Positions 1 to 7,499 of a stretch of 64,000 bases of DNA are shown in pieces. Below the pieces are notes generated by a model. That model had not been told where the DNA came from. It searched no databases and worked only from the letters and a program-made list of their open reading frames with translations. Position 1 is the stretch's first letter. Every line of letters begins with the position of its first letter. A program made the translations under genes and the position numbers. Source of the DNA: Ruegeria halocynthiae (GTDB lineage: Bacteria > Pseudomonadota > Alphaproteobacteria > Rhodobacterales > Rhodobacteraceae); assembly GCF_900106805.1 (NCBI RefSeq), contig NZ_FNNP01000001.1, positions 1,762,496 through 1,826,495 on the forward strand, written 5' to 3'.

Positions 1-281
1 TGCTGTGTACGCTGCACGGTTTTCCAGCAGGCTAGCTGGTCATTTTCCGCCAACGCCAGGGCGGCGACGTCTTTTGCGAACGATGGCTTGAAAGCAGCGA
101 GTGCCAGCAATGCGCGCTCGATCCGGAAGACGGGTGAGTCAAACATCGCTACGATGTATTCGCTTAGCGATGGAATGAAACCCACGTGCGCCACAAATGC
201 ATCTGCGTGACAACCCGGCCTTTTTGCAAACTGATGCAATAGACTGCCTTCTGGAATGCTGTGTTCTTCAACCTGTCTCAC
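1..281 (-). CDS. Partial hypothetical protein running off the left edge
   Basis: An open frame on the minus strand starts with GTG at 281 and continues to the window edge without a stop, giving about 93 residues. The GTG overlaps the stop codon of the upstream TetR gene (GTGA arrangement), so the two are probably translationally coupled. The visible part includes 'SPVFRIERALLAL' and an 'ACWKTVQRT' tail, and looks like a soluble, protein-like sequence without a signal peptide. I do not recognise the family. Its position as third gene after a membrane protein and a TetR regulator suggests a small co-regulated operon. That it is real is supported by the unbroken frame and the coupled start; its function is unknown. 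Confidence 0.6.
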   Translation of the reverse strand, partial: MRQVEEHSIPEGSLLHQFAKRPGCHADAFVAHVGFIPSLSEYIVAMFDSPVFRIERALLALAAFKPSFAKDVAALALAENDQLACWKTVQRTQ

Positions 282-823
282 TCGACCCGCGTCCTTTTTA
301 GATATGCTGCCACGAGACTGTCGAACGCGACACCCAGCTTTTTACCTTGCGCCGGCAGATCATTCTGCCAGAGCATCTGTGTCCCGACAAACGCTGCATA
401 CTCCAGTTCAGCCAGATCCCGCGCGCTTGCTGCCTCCATCGCAGCGGATTGCGCATGAAGGCTGGCTAGAAAGCCAATGCGCTTCTCATCTATCGCTGCA
501 AGCTTGGTTCCGACCATCCGGTTCTGGTAGCCAAACAGACGCATGGCGATTTCGATCCGATGATCCAGATCCATGACCAGTATATTCAGATGCTCGGCCT
601 GCGCCCCGGACGCGGCCATTACGTCGTCTGTGTGTGTCTTTTCCCAATAGGCGATCAGATCGGCTACAAATGCCGCGTGATCCTTGAAGTGAAAGTAGAA
701 CGCCCCTGTAGTGCGACCCTGTGTCTTGCACAGGTTTGCGAGTTTCACTCCATCCGGGCCAAGTTGGGCAAGCTGCTCCAGCCCGGCTTTCAGCCAGCCT
801 TCTTTTGAAAACCGCACAGTCAT
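278..823 (-). CDS. TetR/AcrR family transcriptional regulator
   Basis: A protein of 181 residues with an N-terminal TetR helix-turn-helix: 'LAQLGPDGVKLANLCKTQGRTTGAFYFHFKDHAAFVADLI' region, roughly residues 14-53, where T-G-A-F-Y-F-H-F is the recognition-helix end. The C-terminal two thirds is the usual variable ligand-binding part. The ATG at 823 shares one base with the TAA of the upstream membrane-protein gene, and the stop overlaps the GTG of the next gene, so the three form one operon. A palindrome at 1237-1251, in front of the operon, is a plausible binding site for it, which would make it autoregulatory. The ligand cannot be predicted. Confidence 0.85.
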   Translation of the reverse strand: MTVRFSKEGWLKAGLEQLAQLGPDGVKLANLCKTQGRTTGAFYFHFKDHAAFVADLIAYWEKTHTDDVMAASGAQAEHLNILVMDLDHRIEIAMRLFGYQNRMVGTKLAAIDEKRIGFLASLHAQSAAMEAASARDLAELEYAAFVGTQMLWQNDLPAQGKKLGVAFDSLVAAYLKRTRVE

Positions 824-1200
824 TAGAAAAGGCTTCCCCAAAACCCAAAGATCGCAATGGGGACAAAAAGCCACCCTTGCGGCAGTTCGGTGAATGTTAG
901 ATCAGCCTTCGAAAACTGCAGCAGACCTATGCCCCAAAGGGCAAAGAGTGTGGCCATAATACTGCCCATAATGGCAAGATCATTGCTTCCGTCCCAAAGA
1001 GCGGGCCACAGGAACAGGAGGCTCATCAAACCAAGGCTGATCGAGACAAGATGCCAGCAGTAATACGTCACGTATTTGGGCTGCTTTTCCAGATCTCCTG
1101 CAGCCAGCAACGGGCGCGCCACCTCAGGCCCGCCCATGAAAACGTGGATGAGGGTAATGATGGCGGACAGGCTGCCGGCTGCAAGAATGGGATATGCCAT
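823..1200 (-). CDS. Small four-helix membrane protein, unknown function
   Basis: A protein of 125 residues made of about four hydrophobic segments (near residues 3-22, 45-67, 73-95 and 106-124) with short polar loops. No catalytic motif is visible and I do not recognise a named family. It is the first gene of an operon with the TetR regulator (one-base overlap) and the partial gene at the left edge. The A+T-rich leader upstream carries a palindrome at 1237-1251 that probably controls it. By analogy with other TetR-linked small membrane proteins it may act in export or envelope stress, but that is a guess. Confidence 0.7.
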   Translation of the reverse strand: MAYPILAAGSLSAIITLIHVFMGGPEVARPLLAAGDLEKQPKYVTYYCWHLVSISLGLMSLLFLWPALWDGSNDLAIMGSIMATLFALWGIGLLQFSKADLTFTELPQGWLFVPIAIFGFWGSLF

Positions 1201-1236
1201 GGCAAATGCCTCTGAAATTCAATTTCGAACCTCCAT

Positions 1237-1251
1237 AACATAACTTATGTT
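1237..1251. promoter_or_regulatory. Probable TetR operator palindrome
   Basis: A perfect palindrome, AACATAA-C-TTATGTT, with seven-base arms around one central base. It lies 37 bases upstream of the start of the membrane-protein/TetR operon, in an A+T-rich stretch suited to a promoter. Short palindromes just upstream of an operon that encodes a TetR protein are typical autoregulatory sites. Confidence 0.55.
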
Positions 1252-1447
1252 TTGTAAGAAAGTGTAAATCTTCGCATCAATATGGTAAGCTCAATGCGGC
1301 AGTCAGATAGCCAAACGACCAAAAAGTGTAGCGTTTACAGTTAACGGCAACTCTCGCTCATTAAGTAACGGCCCATAGATGCCATTTGTCACTCTGACAA
1401 TGTCGAAAAGCAGCTTCTTCGAAGCAGACGCAGGAAAGCCGCATTGA

Positions 1448-2629
1448 CTACGGAACCCGGGCGACCCACCATGCTGATATGGGTACTGCCAGAATGAGGA
1501 GTGCCAGCAACAAGAATGCGGTTGAGAGTGAGGAGGCATCCGAAATAAAGCCAATCATGGCAGGCCCCAGGAGAATTCCCGCGTAACCGGTTGTTGTCAC
1601 CGCAGCAATGGCGATGCCAGGCGGCATTACCCTCTGGCGACCTGCGGCGCTGAACAGTACTGGCACAAGGTTCGCTGCACCCAGCCCGATCAGAACAAAT
1701 CCAAAAAAAGCGGCTGGTACAAACGATGCGACCAAAATGGTCGTGATCCCCGCCATTGTGATCAATCCACCCAGAACGAGAGTTGCGAACCCACCGATCC
1801 TGCTGACCAGACGATCCCCGGTGAGACGGGCAGCGAGCATCGCAGCTGAAAAAAGGATGTAGCCGACACCGGCGTTTTCTGCGGAGGCGAGGTCTCTGTC
1901 GATGATCAGCAGCGCTCCCCAATCCAGTACCGCGCCTTCGACCAGAAAAATGATGCCTGCGAGAACCGCCAAAAGAAGAACGATGCCCCGAGGAAAGGCA
2001 GATGGTTCGGGCTCTTTCCCCGCTACACTCAGAAACCTGGGTCGGGCAGCCAAAATTGCGACGAGCGCAGTTGCGGCGCCAAATGCCGCGCAGACGGTCG
2101 CCGGCACGGAAAAGGACAAAAGCACCGTAATCAATCCGGCCCCAAAGAAGCCGCCGATGCTCCAGTGTGCGTGGAAGTTCGACATCAGCGGCCGTTTCTC
2201 CTGACCTTCAACTTCTGCTCCATGGACATTCATGGCCACATCGATCGTCCCAAGGAACGCGCCAAAAACAAAGAGCCCGGCCCCCAGCACCCAGGGTGTC
2301 CCCGCCAGTGCCAAAAGAGGCAGCATAGCGGTCAACCCAAAACCACCCAGAAGGATCAAAGGCCGCGCCCCTCGACAAGCTGCCATCACGCCGGTCGCAG
2401 GCATCGCGATAATCGAGCCGAGCCCGAGGCAGAGCAGCAATATCCCAAACTCCGCCTTGTCGGCCCCGACATTCGCCTTGAAGAAGGGAAACAAAGGTGC
2501 ACAGCAGGCCATTGCGAAGCCTGCAGCAAAAAATGCGAGGCGTGTCGCCAGACGCGCTGGAGCTGTCCCTGAGAAATCCGGTGTGGCGGGAAGGGTTGCC
2601 GGATTTCCGCTGTCTGTTGTAGATGTCAT
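1448..2629 (-). CDS. MFS transporter, YbjJ-like
   Basis: A protein of 393 residues with about twelve membrane-spanning segments, the normal length for a major facilitator. The sequence 'GFAMACCAPLFPFFKANVG' in the first helix, the 'NVHGAEVE' segment after helix 4-5 and the 'HAHWSIGGFFGAG' motif are characteristic of the YbjJ/fucose-permease-like MFS branch. The substrate is not predictable; sugar-like compounds or drugs are typical of the branch. Its ATG overlaps the TGA of the DeoR-type regulator by four bases (ATGA), so the two genes form one translationally coupled operon. DeoR regulators usually respond to sugar phosphates, which weakly favours a sugar-related substrate. Confidence 0.85.
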   Translation of the reverse strand: MTSTTDSGNPATLPATPDFSGTAPARLATRLAFFAAGFAMACCAPLFPFFKANVGADKAEFGILLLCLGLGSIIAMPATGVMAACRGARPLILLGGFGLTAMLPLLALAGTPWVLGAGLFVFGAFLGTIDVAMNVHGAEVEGQEKRPLMSNFHAHWSIGGFFGAGLITVLLSFSVPATVCAAFGAATALVAILAARPRFLSVAGKEPEPSAFPRGIVLLLAVLAGIIFLVEGAVLDWGALLIIDRDLASAENAGVGYILFSAAMLAARLTGDRLVSRIGGFATLVLGGLITMAGITTILVASFVPAAFFGFVLIGLGAANLVPVLFSAAGRQRVMPPGIAIAAVTTTGYAGILLGPAMIGFISDASSLSTAFLLLALLILAVPISAWWVARVP

Positions 2630-3384
2630 GTATTCAGGACCAGTCTCGTAGTGGTGAGCCGCAAGGTGCTGGCAGCATCAGGAGCTGCATCAGAGACAAT
2701 CGCGTCGATCTCTGCCAGAGCAAGCGTGTGATGGCGAGCTCGTCGCCCGATTTTCGTATTTTCTGTGACGACGATTGTACGGGCGGCGGCATCGTGCATC
2801 GCGCGTTTCATCTGCGCTTCGTCATGGTCGTCGGAACTCAGGCCAAATTCCCGATCGAGTCCGCAGGCTCCCAGAACGGCGATGTCCGCCGAGACGCCTG
2901 CAACGCGATCCAATGCGTTTTCGCCGGTTGCGATCCCGCCCTGCGGGCGCAGAGTGCCACCAAGCAAGAAGACGGCGATCCCATTGTTTTGGCAGGCAAT
3001 AGCGACCCACGGCGATGGCGTGATCACCATTCGTCGGTCCTGTGCAGGCAGGTTTTCCACGACGCCCAACACCGTGCTCCCCCCGTCCAAAAGGAGCGTT
3101 TGCGCATTACCAATTTCCCGCACAGCTGCTTTGATCATGCCCGGATTTACCGGGGCACCTTCCGCAAGCCGAGTGTGCAAGGGCGCTGCGGGTGGCGCGA
3201 CCGGGATGGCTCCGCCGCGCACGCGCTGCGCCTTGCCGTTTGCCTCTAGCGCGAGAATGTCGCGACGGATCGTATCAACCGATACCCTGTATTCATGCGC
3301 TGCGTCGGCGGCCACGATTTGGTGACCATCGCTCAAACGCGCGGCAAGCTCCGCCTGTCTTGTGTCTGGTATATTCAGTTCCAT
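2626..3384 (-). CDS. DeoR/GlpR family transcriptional regulator
   Basis: A protein of 252 residues with an N-terminal DeoR winged helix ('RQAELAARL...VSVDTIRRDILALEANG', residues 7-50) and a C-terminal DeoRC sensor domain with the 'DGGSTV' phosphosugar-binding loop and 'TENTKIGR' near the C terminus. An in-frame start exists eight codons upstream, but the start at 3384 gives the standard family N terminus (MELNIPDTRQ). The gene overlaps the MFS transporter by four bases. GCAT-containing repeats at 3383-3418, overlapping its own start, are likely operators, so it probably represses itself, the transporter and possibly the divergent VOC gene. Confidence 0.88.
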   Translation of the reverse strand: MELNIPDTRQAELAARLSDGHQIVAADAAHEYRVSVDTIRRDILALEANGKAQRVRGGAIPVAPPAAPLHTRLAEGAPVNPGMIKAAVREIGNAQTLLLDGGSTVLGVVENLPAQDRRMVITPSPWVAIACQNNGIAVFLLGGTLRPQGGIATGENALDRVAGVSADIAVLGACGLDREFGLSSDDHDEAQMKRAMHDAAARTIVVTENTKIGRRARHHTLALAEIDAIVSDAAPDAASTLRLTTTRLVLNT

Positions 3385-3418
3385 GCAATTTCCCGCAAAA
3401 GATTGCATAAAACTGCAT
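3383..3418. promoter_or_regulatory. Repeated GCAT boxes, candidate DeoR operator
   Basis: ATGCAA (3383-3388) and TTGCAT (3403-3408) form an inverted repeat, followed by a further CTGCAT at 3413-3418. The group sits between the divergent DeoR/MFS operon and the VOC gene and overlaps the DeoR start codon. Multiple short repeats are usual for DeoR-family operators. Confidence 0.4.
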
Positions 3419-3469
3419 AGTGTGATCCTCTAATTTAGTCAACATGCTAGCTGGATAAGGTAATCGGAA

Positions 3470-3850
3470 ATGAAACTGACGCATTTGGCCGTTTGGACCA
3501 GGGATCTGGAAGAGGCGGCTGCATTCTGGCGAGACTATTTCGATGCGGAGGTCGCTGAGCGCTACGACAGCGACAACAGGTCAGGCTTCGCCTCGCGTTT
3601 CGTACAGATCCCAGGCAACGATACGTGTATTGAGATCATGGAAGGCCCTTGGGTCACTCCACATCCCGGCGAAGCTTGCGGGTGGGCGCATATCGCGTTT
3701 TCGGTCGGCACAAATGAACGGGTCGACGCAATTGCAGATCGATTTCGCCTTGACGGGTTGCTTGTGTCCGAACCACGGCGAACGGGAGATGGCTACTACG
3801 AAGCCGTCGTTCGCTCACCTGACGGCACATTGATAGAAATCGTTGAGTAG
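3470..3850 (+). CDS. VOC (glyoxalase/bleomycin-resistance) superfamily protein
   Basis: A protein of 126 residues with the paired beta-alpha-beta-beta-beta fold pattern of the vicinal oxygen chelate superfamily. Likely metal ligands are visible at the family positions: His5 in 'THLAVWT', Glu55 in 'CIEIMEG', His74 in 'WAHIAFSV' and Glu123 in 'GTLIEIVE'. The 'SPDGTLIEI' ending is that of lactoylglutathione-lyase-like enzymes. It may isomerise a glutathione adduct or cleave a small metabolite; the substrate is unknown. It is divergent from the DeoR/MFS operon across 85 bases that contain candidate DeoR boxes, suggesting shared control. Confidence 0.85.
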   Translation: MKLTHLAVWTRDLEEAAAFWRDYFDAEVAERYDSDNRSGFASRFVQIPGNDTCIEIMEGPWVTPHPGEACGWAHIAFSVGTNERVDAIADRFRLDGLLVSEPRRTGDGYYEAVVRSPDGTLIEIVE

Positions 3851-4184
3851 ACTGCCTTTTCGTGTGCACGGCCAAATCCTTGTGACCATTTATGAATCTG
3901 GCTCTGAGCAGCCGTGTCAGAAACGGCCCGAAGGAGACATTCATCGCAAGGGCCGCCGCCGCAATGCGGCTTCACCAAACCGGCCTTTCGCTGCGCTCGC
4001 AAGATCGTTTGCCATGCTAATTCACAGATCGCGGACAGAGCCGACTTTCACGCAATTGCCAGAATGCCGGCTTCGCCAATCTTAGCTACCGTTCATGCAA
4101 GCTTTTGTCGTCGATCATGTCCAAGCATTGTTTTTATAAGTGGCTGATCTTGCGTGGATCGACCGTATTTTAGTTCTTCATGGC
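3851..4184. other. Gap between convergent genes, nothing identified
   Basis: This stretch of 334 bases lies between the ends of two convergent genes. Open frames here are short, lack ribosome-binding sites and do not look like proteins. I see no clear terminator, RNA gene or repeat. Confidence 0.5.
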
Positions 4185-4649
4185 CTAACCAATACAGAGT
4201 GACACTTTTTGATCTCGGCAAGCCGCAGTCCGGTGATGGTAGGCTTCGCGGTAGTCCTTCAATTCAAAAAGTGACAGAAGCGCATCGGGGTTTGGATATG
4301 ACCCGATTGCGACCAGATCCCAATCTTCAGCGGCCCCGATGAACGTAGTGCTGAAAGGTGCGACCAGAAGAAAACGGCCTCCTACCTTCTCAAGGCTTGG
4401 CATGCTGACGGCTGCGTAGCGCTGGAATGCATCGTCGCCTGATATACCATCCTCACCCACAGCAAGGCCCACCGGATAAGACGCAAAGTCCCGCATCTTG
4501 AAGAAATTCACCAATGTGACGGGTTGGATATCCGAGCATTTGGCCAATGCTTTCCAAGCGTCTTCACCGGGCAGGCCGCTGCCGTCGGTGCCCCATATCG
4601 CAAGAATGCGTTCAATTCGGTCACTCAAGTCGAGTGTTGTCATCGTCAT
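4185..4649 (-). CDS. DUF1330-like small enzyme or binding protein
   Basis: About 154 residues from the chosen start. The C-terminal part ('AIGSYPNPDALLSLF...YREAYHHRTAACRDQ') resembles DUF1330/dimeric alpha-beta barrel proteins, in which a strand carrying 'YPN/YPS' is followed by a helix and an R-A-A motif. The start at 4649 was chosen over upstream ATG codons because GGAGAG lies seven bases before it. The gene is divergent from an HxlR-type regulator, and two GTAC-centred palindromes lie in the gap, so it is probably the regulator's main target. The function is unknown; related ferredoxin-like-fold proteins are often monooxygenase-like. Confidence 0.65.
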   Translation of the reverse strand: MTMTTLDLSDRIERILAIWGTDGSGLPGEDAWKALAKCSDIQPVTLVNFFKMRDFASYPVGLAVGEDGISGDDAFQRYAAVSMPSLEKVGGRFLLVAPFSTTFIGAAEDWDLVAIGSYPNPDALLSLFELKDYREAYHHRTAACRDQKVSLCIG

Positions 4650-4706
4650 ACCTGTTCTCTCCATGTGGAAGACCGTCGATTTTGACGGTTGCGCAATAGC
4701 TATTGG

Positions 4707-4763
4707 AAAAGTACTTTTCTGCAAGTAGGCACAATTTTTTGGGGTAGTACGTTTTTCTGTACT
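4707..4763. promoter_or_regulatory. Two GTAC-centred palindromes, candidate HxlR operators
   Basis: Site one is a perfect 12-base palindrome, AAAAGTACTTTT (4707-4718). Site two is AGTAC (4746-4750) and GTACT (4759-4763) separated by eight bases. Both lie in the 134-base gap between the divergent DUF1330-like and HxlR genes. HxlR proteins commonly bind paired GTAC-type repeats in the shared promoter, so these are strong operator candidates. Confidence 0.6.
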
Positions 4764-4783
4764 AATGGACTAGGGAAACAAAT

Positions 4784-5143
4784 ATGACCGACGGCCTTCA
4801 ACCAATACCGCCGACTGCAGCGGGTCTGTGCCAGCTTCCTTGTCCGATGCCAGACATCGTTTCACTCGTTGGCGGCAAATGGAAACTGATCATCCTGCAA
4901 ATACTGGTTTTCGACGGAACCCAAAGGTTTGGTGAACTCAAAAGGCGCTTGGACGGTGTGAGTCAAACGATGCTAACCAATCAACTTAGAGCGCTCGAAA
5001 GCGATCAGCTTATTACGCGCAAGATCTATCCCGAAGTTCCGCCACGCGTAGAATACAGCGCAACGCCCCTCGCAAAAGACATGGAGGATGTTTTTTATGC
5101 AATGCGCGATTGGTGGAAGAGAAACCACGCTGCCGCTGATTGA
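4784..5143 (+). CDS. HxlR family winged-helix transcriptional regulator
   Basis: A protein of 119 residues covering a whole HxlR domain: 'CPMPDIVSLVGGKWKLIILQIL' (residues 20-41), then 'RFGELKRRLDGVSQTMLTNQLRALESDQLI' (recognition helix) and the wing 'PPRVEYSATPLAKDM'. Cys20 in the 'C(P)' position just before the helix is the redox or aldehyde-sensing cysteine of the HypR/YodB group, so it may sense electrophiles or oxidants. It is divergent from a DUF1330-like gene, with candidate operators in between. Confidence 0.92.
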   Translation: MTDGLQPIPPTAAGLCQLPCPMPDIVSLVGGKWKLIILQILVFDGTQRFGELKRRLDGVSQTMLTNQLRALESDQLITRKIYPEVPPRVEYSATPLAKDMEDVFYAMRDWWKRNHAAAD

Positions 5144-5347
5144 CGGCCACGTCCCCCAGCGTCCGCTTTAATCTACAAAGCCAGAATTTGTTTTGGGCCG
5201 CAGCATCTTTAACTATGGGCTCTATGCTGCCATCGGACATAGTAAGTGGACATTGACCCGGTTTTAACGGCCCCAAAGCCTGCTGTGCCGACAAAGTTAG
5301 CTTTCGCTGCCATTGCACGAATGTCTGCATGTCGGAATTCCACCGGC

Positions 5348-5737
5348 TCATCTTGTTGCTGGTGTAATATCCAGGAGCTTGGTGCCGCAAAGGCAGTCCA
5401 ATCCTCGAACCCCGAACTTGCCATCTGCAATCCATTGAATGGGCACTGTCGCGGCGGCTATTGGGTTCGGCCTGTGCGGTGATCGAATTGCAAAGGTGCC
5501 TACTTCCCTACCATTGACTTTTGGCCCACGAGTTTGCGTGACAAGTGACCGATCAACACCTTCAAACCAGTATAGTAACTGTACCGACTGGCCCTCTCGA
5601 AGACCCTTCAAACCGGAGGCAAACTCTACATCCAAGACGACCTCACATTCAGGACCTTCAGCCTCGACGTTGTTCGGGCAATCTTCAAGATGTTCATAGG
5701 GCGTTTTGATCCGCCCGATTTGGTTGAGTTCAAGCAT
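5348..5737 (-). CDS. TrmO-like (TsaA/UPF0066) tRNA methyltransferase domain protein
   Basis: A protein of 129 residues matching the TsaA/TrmO fold: 'IGRIKTPYEHLEDCPNN' at the N terminus, 'LREGQSVQLLYWFEGVDRS' in the middle, the signature 'TFAIRSPHRPNPIAAATV' (SAM-binding and catalytic region) and 'GLDCLCGTKLLDITP' near the end. E. coli TrmO (about 235 residues, N6-methylation of t6A37 in tRNA-Thr) has an extra C-terminal domain; this is the short single-domain form, whose role may differ. The sequence stops three residues after the LLDI-P motif, so the C terminus is slightly short. It is divergent from a TetR regulator with a palindrome in the 32-base gap. Confidence 0.8.
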   Translation of the reverse strand: MLELNQIGRIKTPYEHLEDCPNNVEAEGPECEVVLDVEFASGLKGLREGQSVQLLYWFEGVDRSLVTQTRGPKVNGREVGTFAIRSPHRPNPIAAATVPIQWIADGKFGVRGLDCLCGTKLLDITPATR

Positions 5738-5755
5738 ATAGTCTTCTTTCCAAAG

Positions 5756-5773
5756 TCATACCTGTTAGTATGA
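5756..5773. promoter_or_regulatory. Inverted repeat between TrmO-like gene and TetR gene
   Basis: TCATAC (5756-5761) and GTATGA (5768-5773) form a perfect six-base inverted repeat with a six-base spacer, 18 bases downstream of the TrmO-like start codon on the opposite side. The size and place fit an operator for the adjacent TetR protein acting on both divergent genes. Confidence 0.5.
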
Positions 5774-5847
5774 TAAATTTACGCTTGCACCAGAGTCAAT
5801 GCATTCATACTCTTGAGGATGATAATTTGGAGACGAGTTCTAGATAT

Positions 5848-6438
5848 ATGGGCAAGATGGAAGAAAAGAGAGAAGCGAAGCGCCTCTCAATCCTGAACGC
5901 AGCACGGGAAGAATTTCTTTCGACCGGCTACGAAGCTGCCAATATGGACAGGATTGCGTCGCTCGCTGACGTTACAAAGCAGACCGTCTATCGCTACTTC
6001 CCATCCAAGATCGAGTTGTTTGAAGCAACTATCAAGTTCCTTGGACAATCAAGCAATGCGGACTTTACTCGCCAACTTGAACATCCTGACACGCAACAAG
6101 CACTGATTGGCTTTGCAGAGGGATTTATCCGCTGGCACATCGAAGAGGAACCACTGCGAGTCTTTAAGTTGTTGGTCGCTGAAAGTGTCAATTCGCCCGA
6201 GATCATTGAGACCTTCTTTGCAGCCGCCCCTGATGAAACAAATGCCGCACTATCGCGTTTTTTCAAGGAAAGGCTATCCGTTCCCGATCCTGACGAGGGA
6301 ATGCTCCTTTTTACATCGATGCTTTCGGCCTACCGGGATGATGCTCTCTTTGGAAGAGGCAAGCCGGACGACCAACAGATCGCCCGGCTCGCGGAAAGCG
6401 CAACACGTGTGCTATTCACCGACTTAAAGAAATCCTGA
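5848..6438 (+). CDS. TetR/AcrR family transcriptional regulator
   Basis: About 196 residues from the chosen start 'MGKMEEKREAKR'. The TetR DNA-binding domain is clear: 'SILNAAREEFLSTGYEAANMDRIASLADVTKQTVYRYFPSKIELFEA' region (residues 13-60). The C-terminal part has the 'FAEGFIRWHIEEEPLRVFKLLVAES' helices typical of TetR_C_33-type (AefR-like) regulators. No strong ribosome-binding site decides between ATG at 5848 and 5857; the frame stays open to 5770 but that start lies inside the operator-like repeat. It is divergent from the TrmO-like gene. The ligand is unknown. Confidence 0.85.
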   Translation: MGKMEEKREAKRLSILNAAREEFLSTGYEAANMDRIASLADVTKQTVYRYFPSKIELFEATIKFLGQSSNADFTRQLEHPDTQQALIGFAEGFIRWHIEEEPLRVFKLLVAESVNSPEIIETFFAAAPDETNAALSRFFKERLSVPDPDEGMLLFTSMLSAYRDDALFGRGKPDDQQIARLAESATRVLFTDLKKS

Positions 6439-6449
6439 GCACCCGGTAC

Positions 6450-7121
6450 TTACGCTGCTGCAGTATCGCGCTGGCGGACTACGAACGCGTTGCTGGCCGC
6501 GATTTTCGCCACAGAAACGGCGTCAAAATTCTCGACAACAGACGCTCGAACAGATGGCCTGTTCAATATGTTACTCGACCACCGCGCGACATTGGGTAAT
6601 GCCTCTAGAATGCCTGTCGAGAAATGACCGTCCAGCAGCGCGATGGCCCGGAGTACGGGTGCAAAAGCCGTGTCGACCAGACAGAAATTGCTCCCGTTGA
6701 AAAACGGATTCTGGCCTATCACTTCATCAATCGAGCGAAGTTTGGCTCTCAGCTTTTCTTTTTCAGCCTCAAACACATCCTGATCGTTGGTGGTTTTCAA
6801 CTCGTAGATGTGACCCAATAGATCATAGCTTCGGCTAATCCACATACGATTTTGTGCTTTCAGGAACGCATCCTCGGGATGCAGATCGCCGATGGTTGCA
6901 TCATTGACGAACTCGTTCATGGCAGCAGACTCAAACAGCGGTTTGCCATTCACCAACAGAAATGGCGTCATGCCCTGCGGCGATACCTGGTACACCCAAT
7001 CCTGTTTGTTGTCGGGTTCTATGTAGGTCACACTGAATTCGGCACCCTTTTCCTTGAGGGTAATAATTGAGGGTTGGCAGAACGGGCAAAAGTCGTAGCC
7101 AACGAATTCGAATTTTGTCAT
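6450..7121 (-). CDS. Glutathione S-transferase-like protein
   Basis: A protein of 223 residues with an N-terminal thioredoxin-fold domain carrying a glutaredoxin-like C-P-F-C motif at residues 12-15, the cis-Pro loop 'GMTPFLLVNGKPLFESAAMNEFV' (GSH gamma-glutamyl binding) and an all-helical C-terminal domain ('FLKAQNRMWI...', 'FFNGSNFCLVDTAFAPVLRAI'). The cysteine active site points to an omega- or beta-like GST with thiol-transferase ability. The ATG at 7121 has AGAGG just upstream. It follows a DUF442 gene on the same strand and probably shares its promoter; both fit thiol or sulfur metabolism. Confidence 0.85.
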   Translation of the reverse strand: MTKFEFVGYDFCPFCQPSIITLKEKGAEFSVTYIEPDNKQDWVYQVSPQGMTPFLLVNGKPLFESAAMNEFVNDATIGDLHPEDAFLKAQNRMWISRSYDLLGHIYELKTTNDQDVFEAEKEKLRAKLRSIDEVIGQNPFFNGSNFCLVDTAFAPVLRAIALLDGHFSTGILEALPNVARWSSNILNRPSVRASVVENFDAVSVAKIAASNAFVVRQRDTAAA

Positions 7122-7165
7122 GGGGGCCTCTTGGCTCTGAAGATGGTTGGAGGATCCGTCAGCGC

Positions 7166-7498
7166 TTACCGAGTGTGCTGCAGCGACCACAGCGATGCAG
7201 AGCGCATACCCGATCCGCAGTATGCCAAGACCGGGTTTTCGAGATCTTCGAGCGCTTTGCCGAATGCCGCCACATCTCTCATTGAAGCCGCGCCGGACTG
7301 TACTGGCACATAGAGTGCGGCCAATCCTATTTCGTTCGCTGCTTTTTCTATTTCTGCAAACCTGGGCTGATCTGCGCCCTCACCGTCGGGCCGATTGCAG
7401 ATGATCCCCATGAATCCGGCGGCCTTAACTTCCGCCAGATCCTTCACAAGAATCTGTGGACATACGCTGAGCTTGGATGAGATTCGTTGAATACCCAT
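7166..7498 (-). CDS. DUF442/TIGR01244 sulfur-transferase-like phosphatase-fold protein
   Basis: A protein of 110 residues resembling the Blh-type beta-lactamase-hydrolase-like domain (DUF442, TIGR01244): 'QILVKDLAEVKAAGFMGIICNRPDGEG' followed by 'YVPVQSGAASMRDVAAFGKALE' and the active-site loop 'AYCGSGMRSASLW', where the Cys and Arg of a C-x-S-G-x-R signature are conserved. Such domains are linked to sulfide oxidation and persulfide handling. The ATG at 7498 follows the stop of the EamA remnant by one base, so translation was probably coupled to it. The GST gene follows. Confidence 0.8.
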   Translation of the reverse strand: MGIQRISSKLSVCPQILVKDLAEVKAAGFMGIICNRPDGEGADQPRFAEIEKAANEIGLAALYVPVQSGAASMRDVAAFGKALEDLENPVLAYCGSGMRSASLWSLQHTR

Positions 7499-7499
7499 T

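Noticed and set aside
5144..5347. Possible frameshifted C-terminal extension of the TrmO-like gene
   Set aside because: A neighbouring frame continues past the stop, but without a recognisable match to the TrmO C-terminal domain; the short form is complete up to its conserved LLDI-P motif.
3851..5347. Vague recurrence of 'GCGGACA/TGTCCGC'-like words in intergenic stretches near 4.0, 5.2 and 8.8 kb
   Set aside because: They resemble a dispersed intergenic repeat of Rhizobiales/Rhodobacterales, but I could not align them over more than a few bases.
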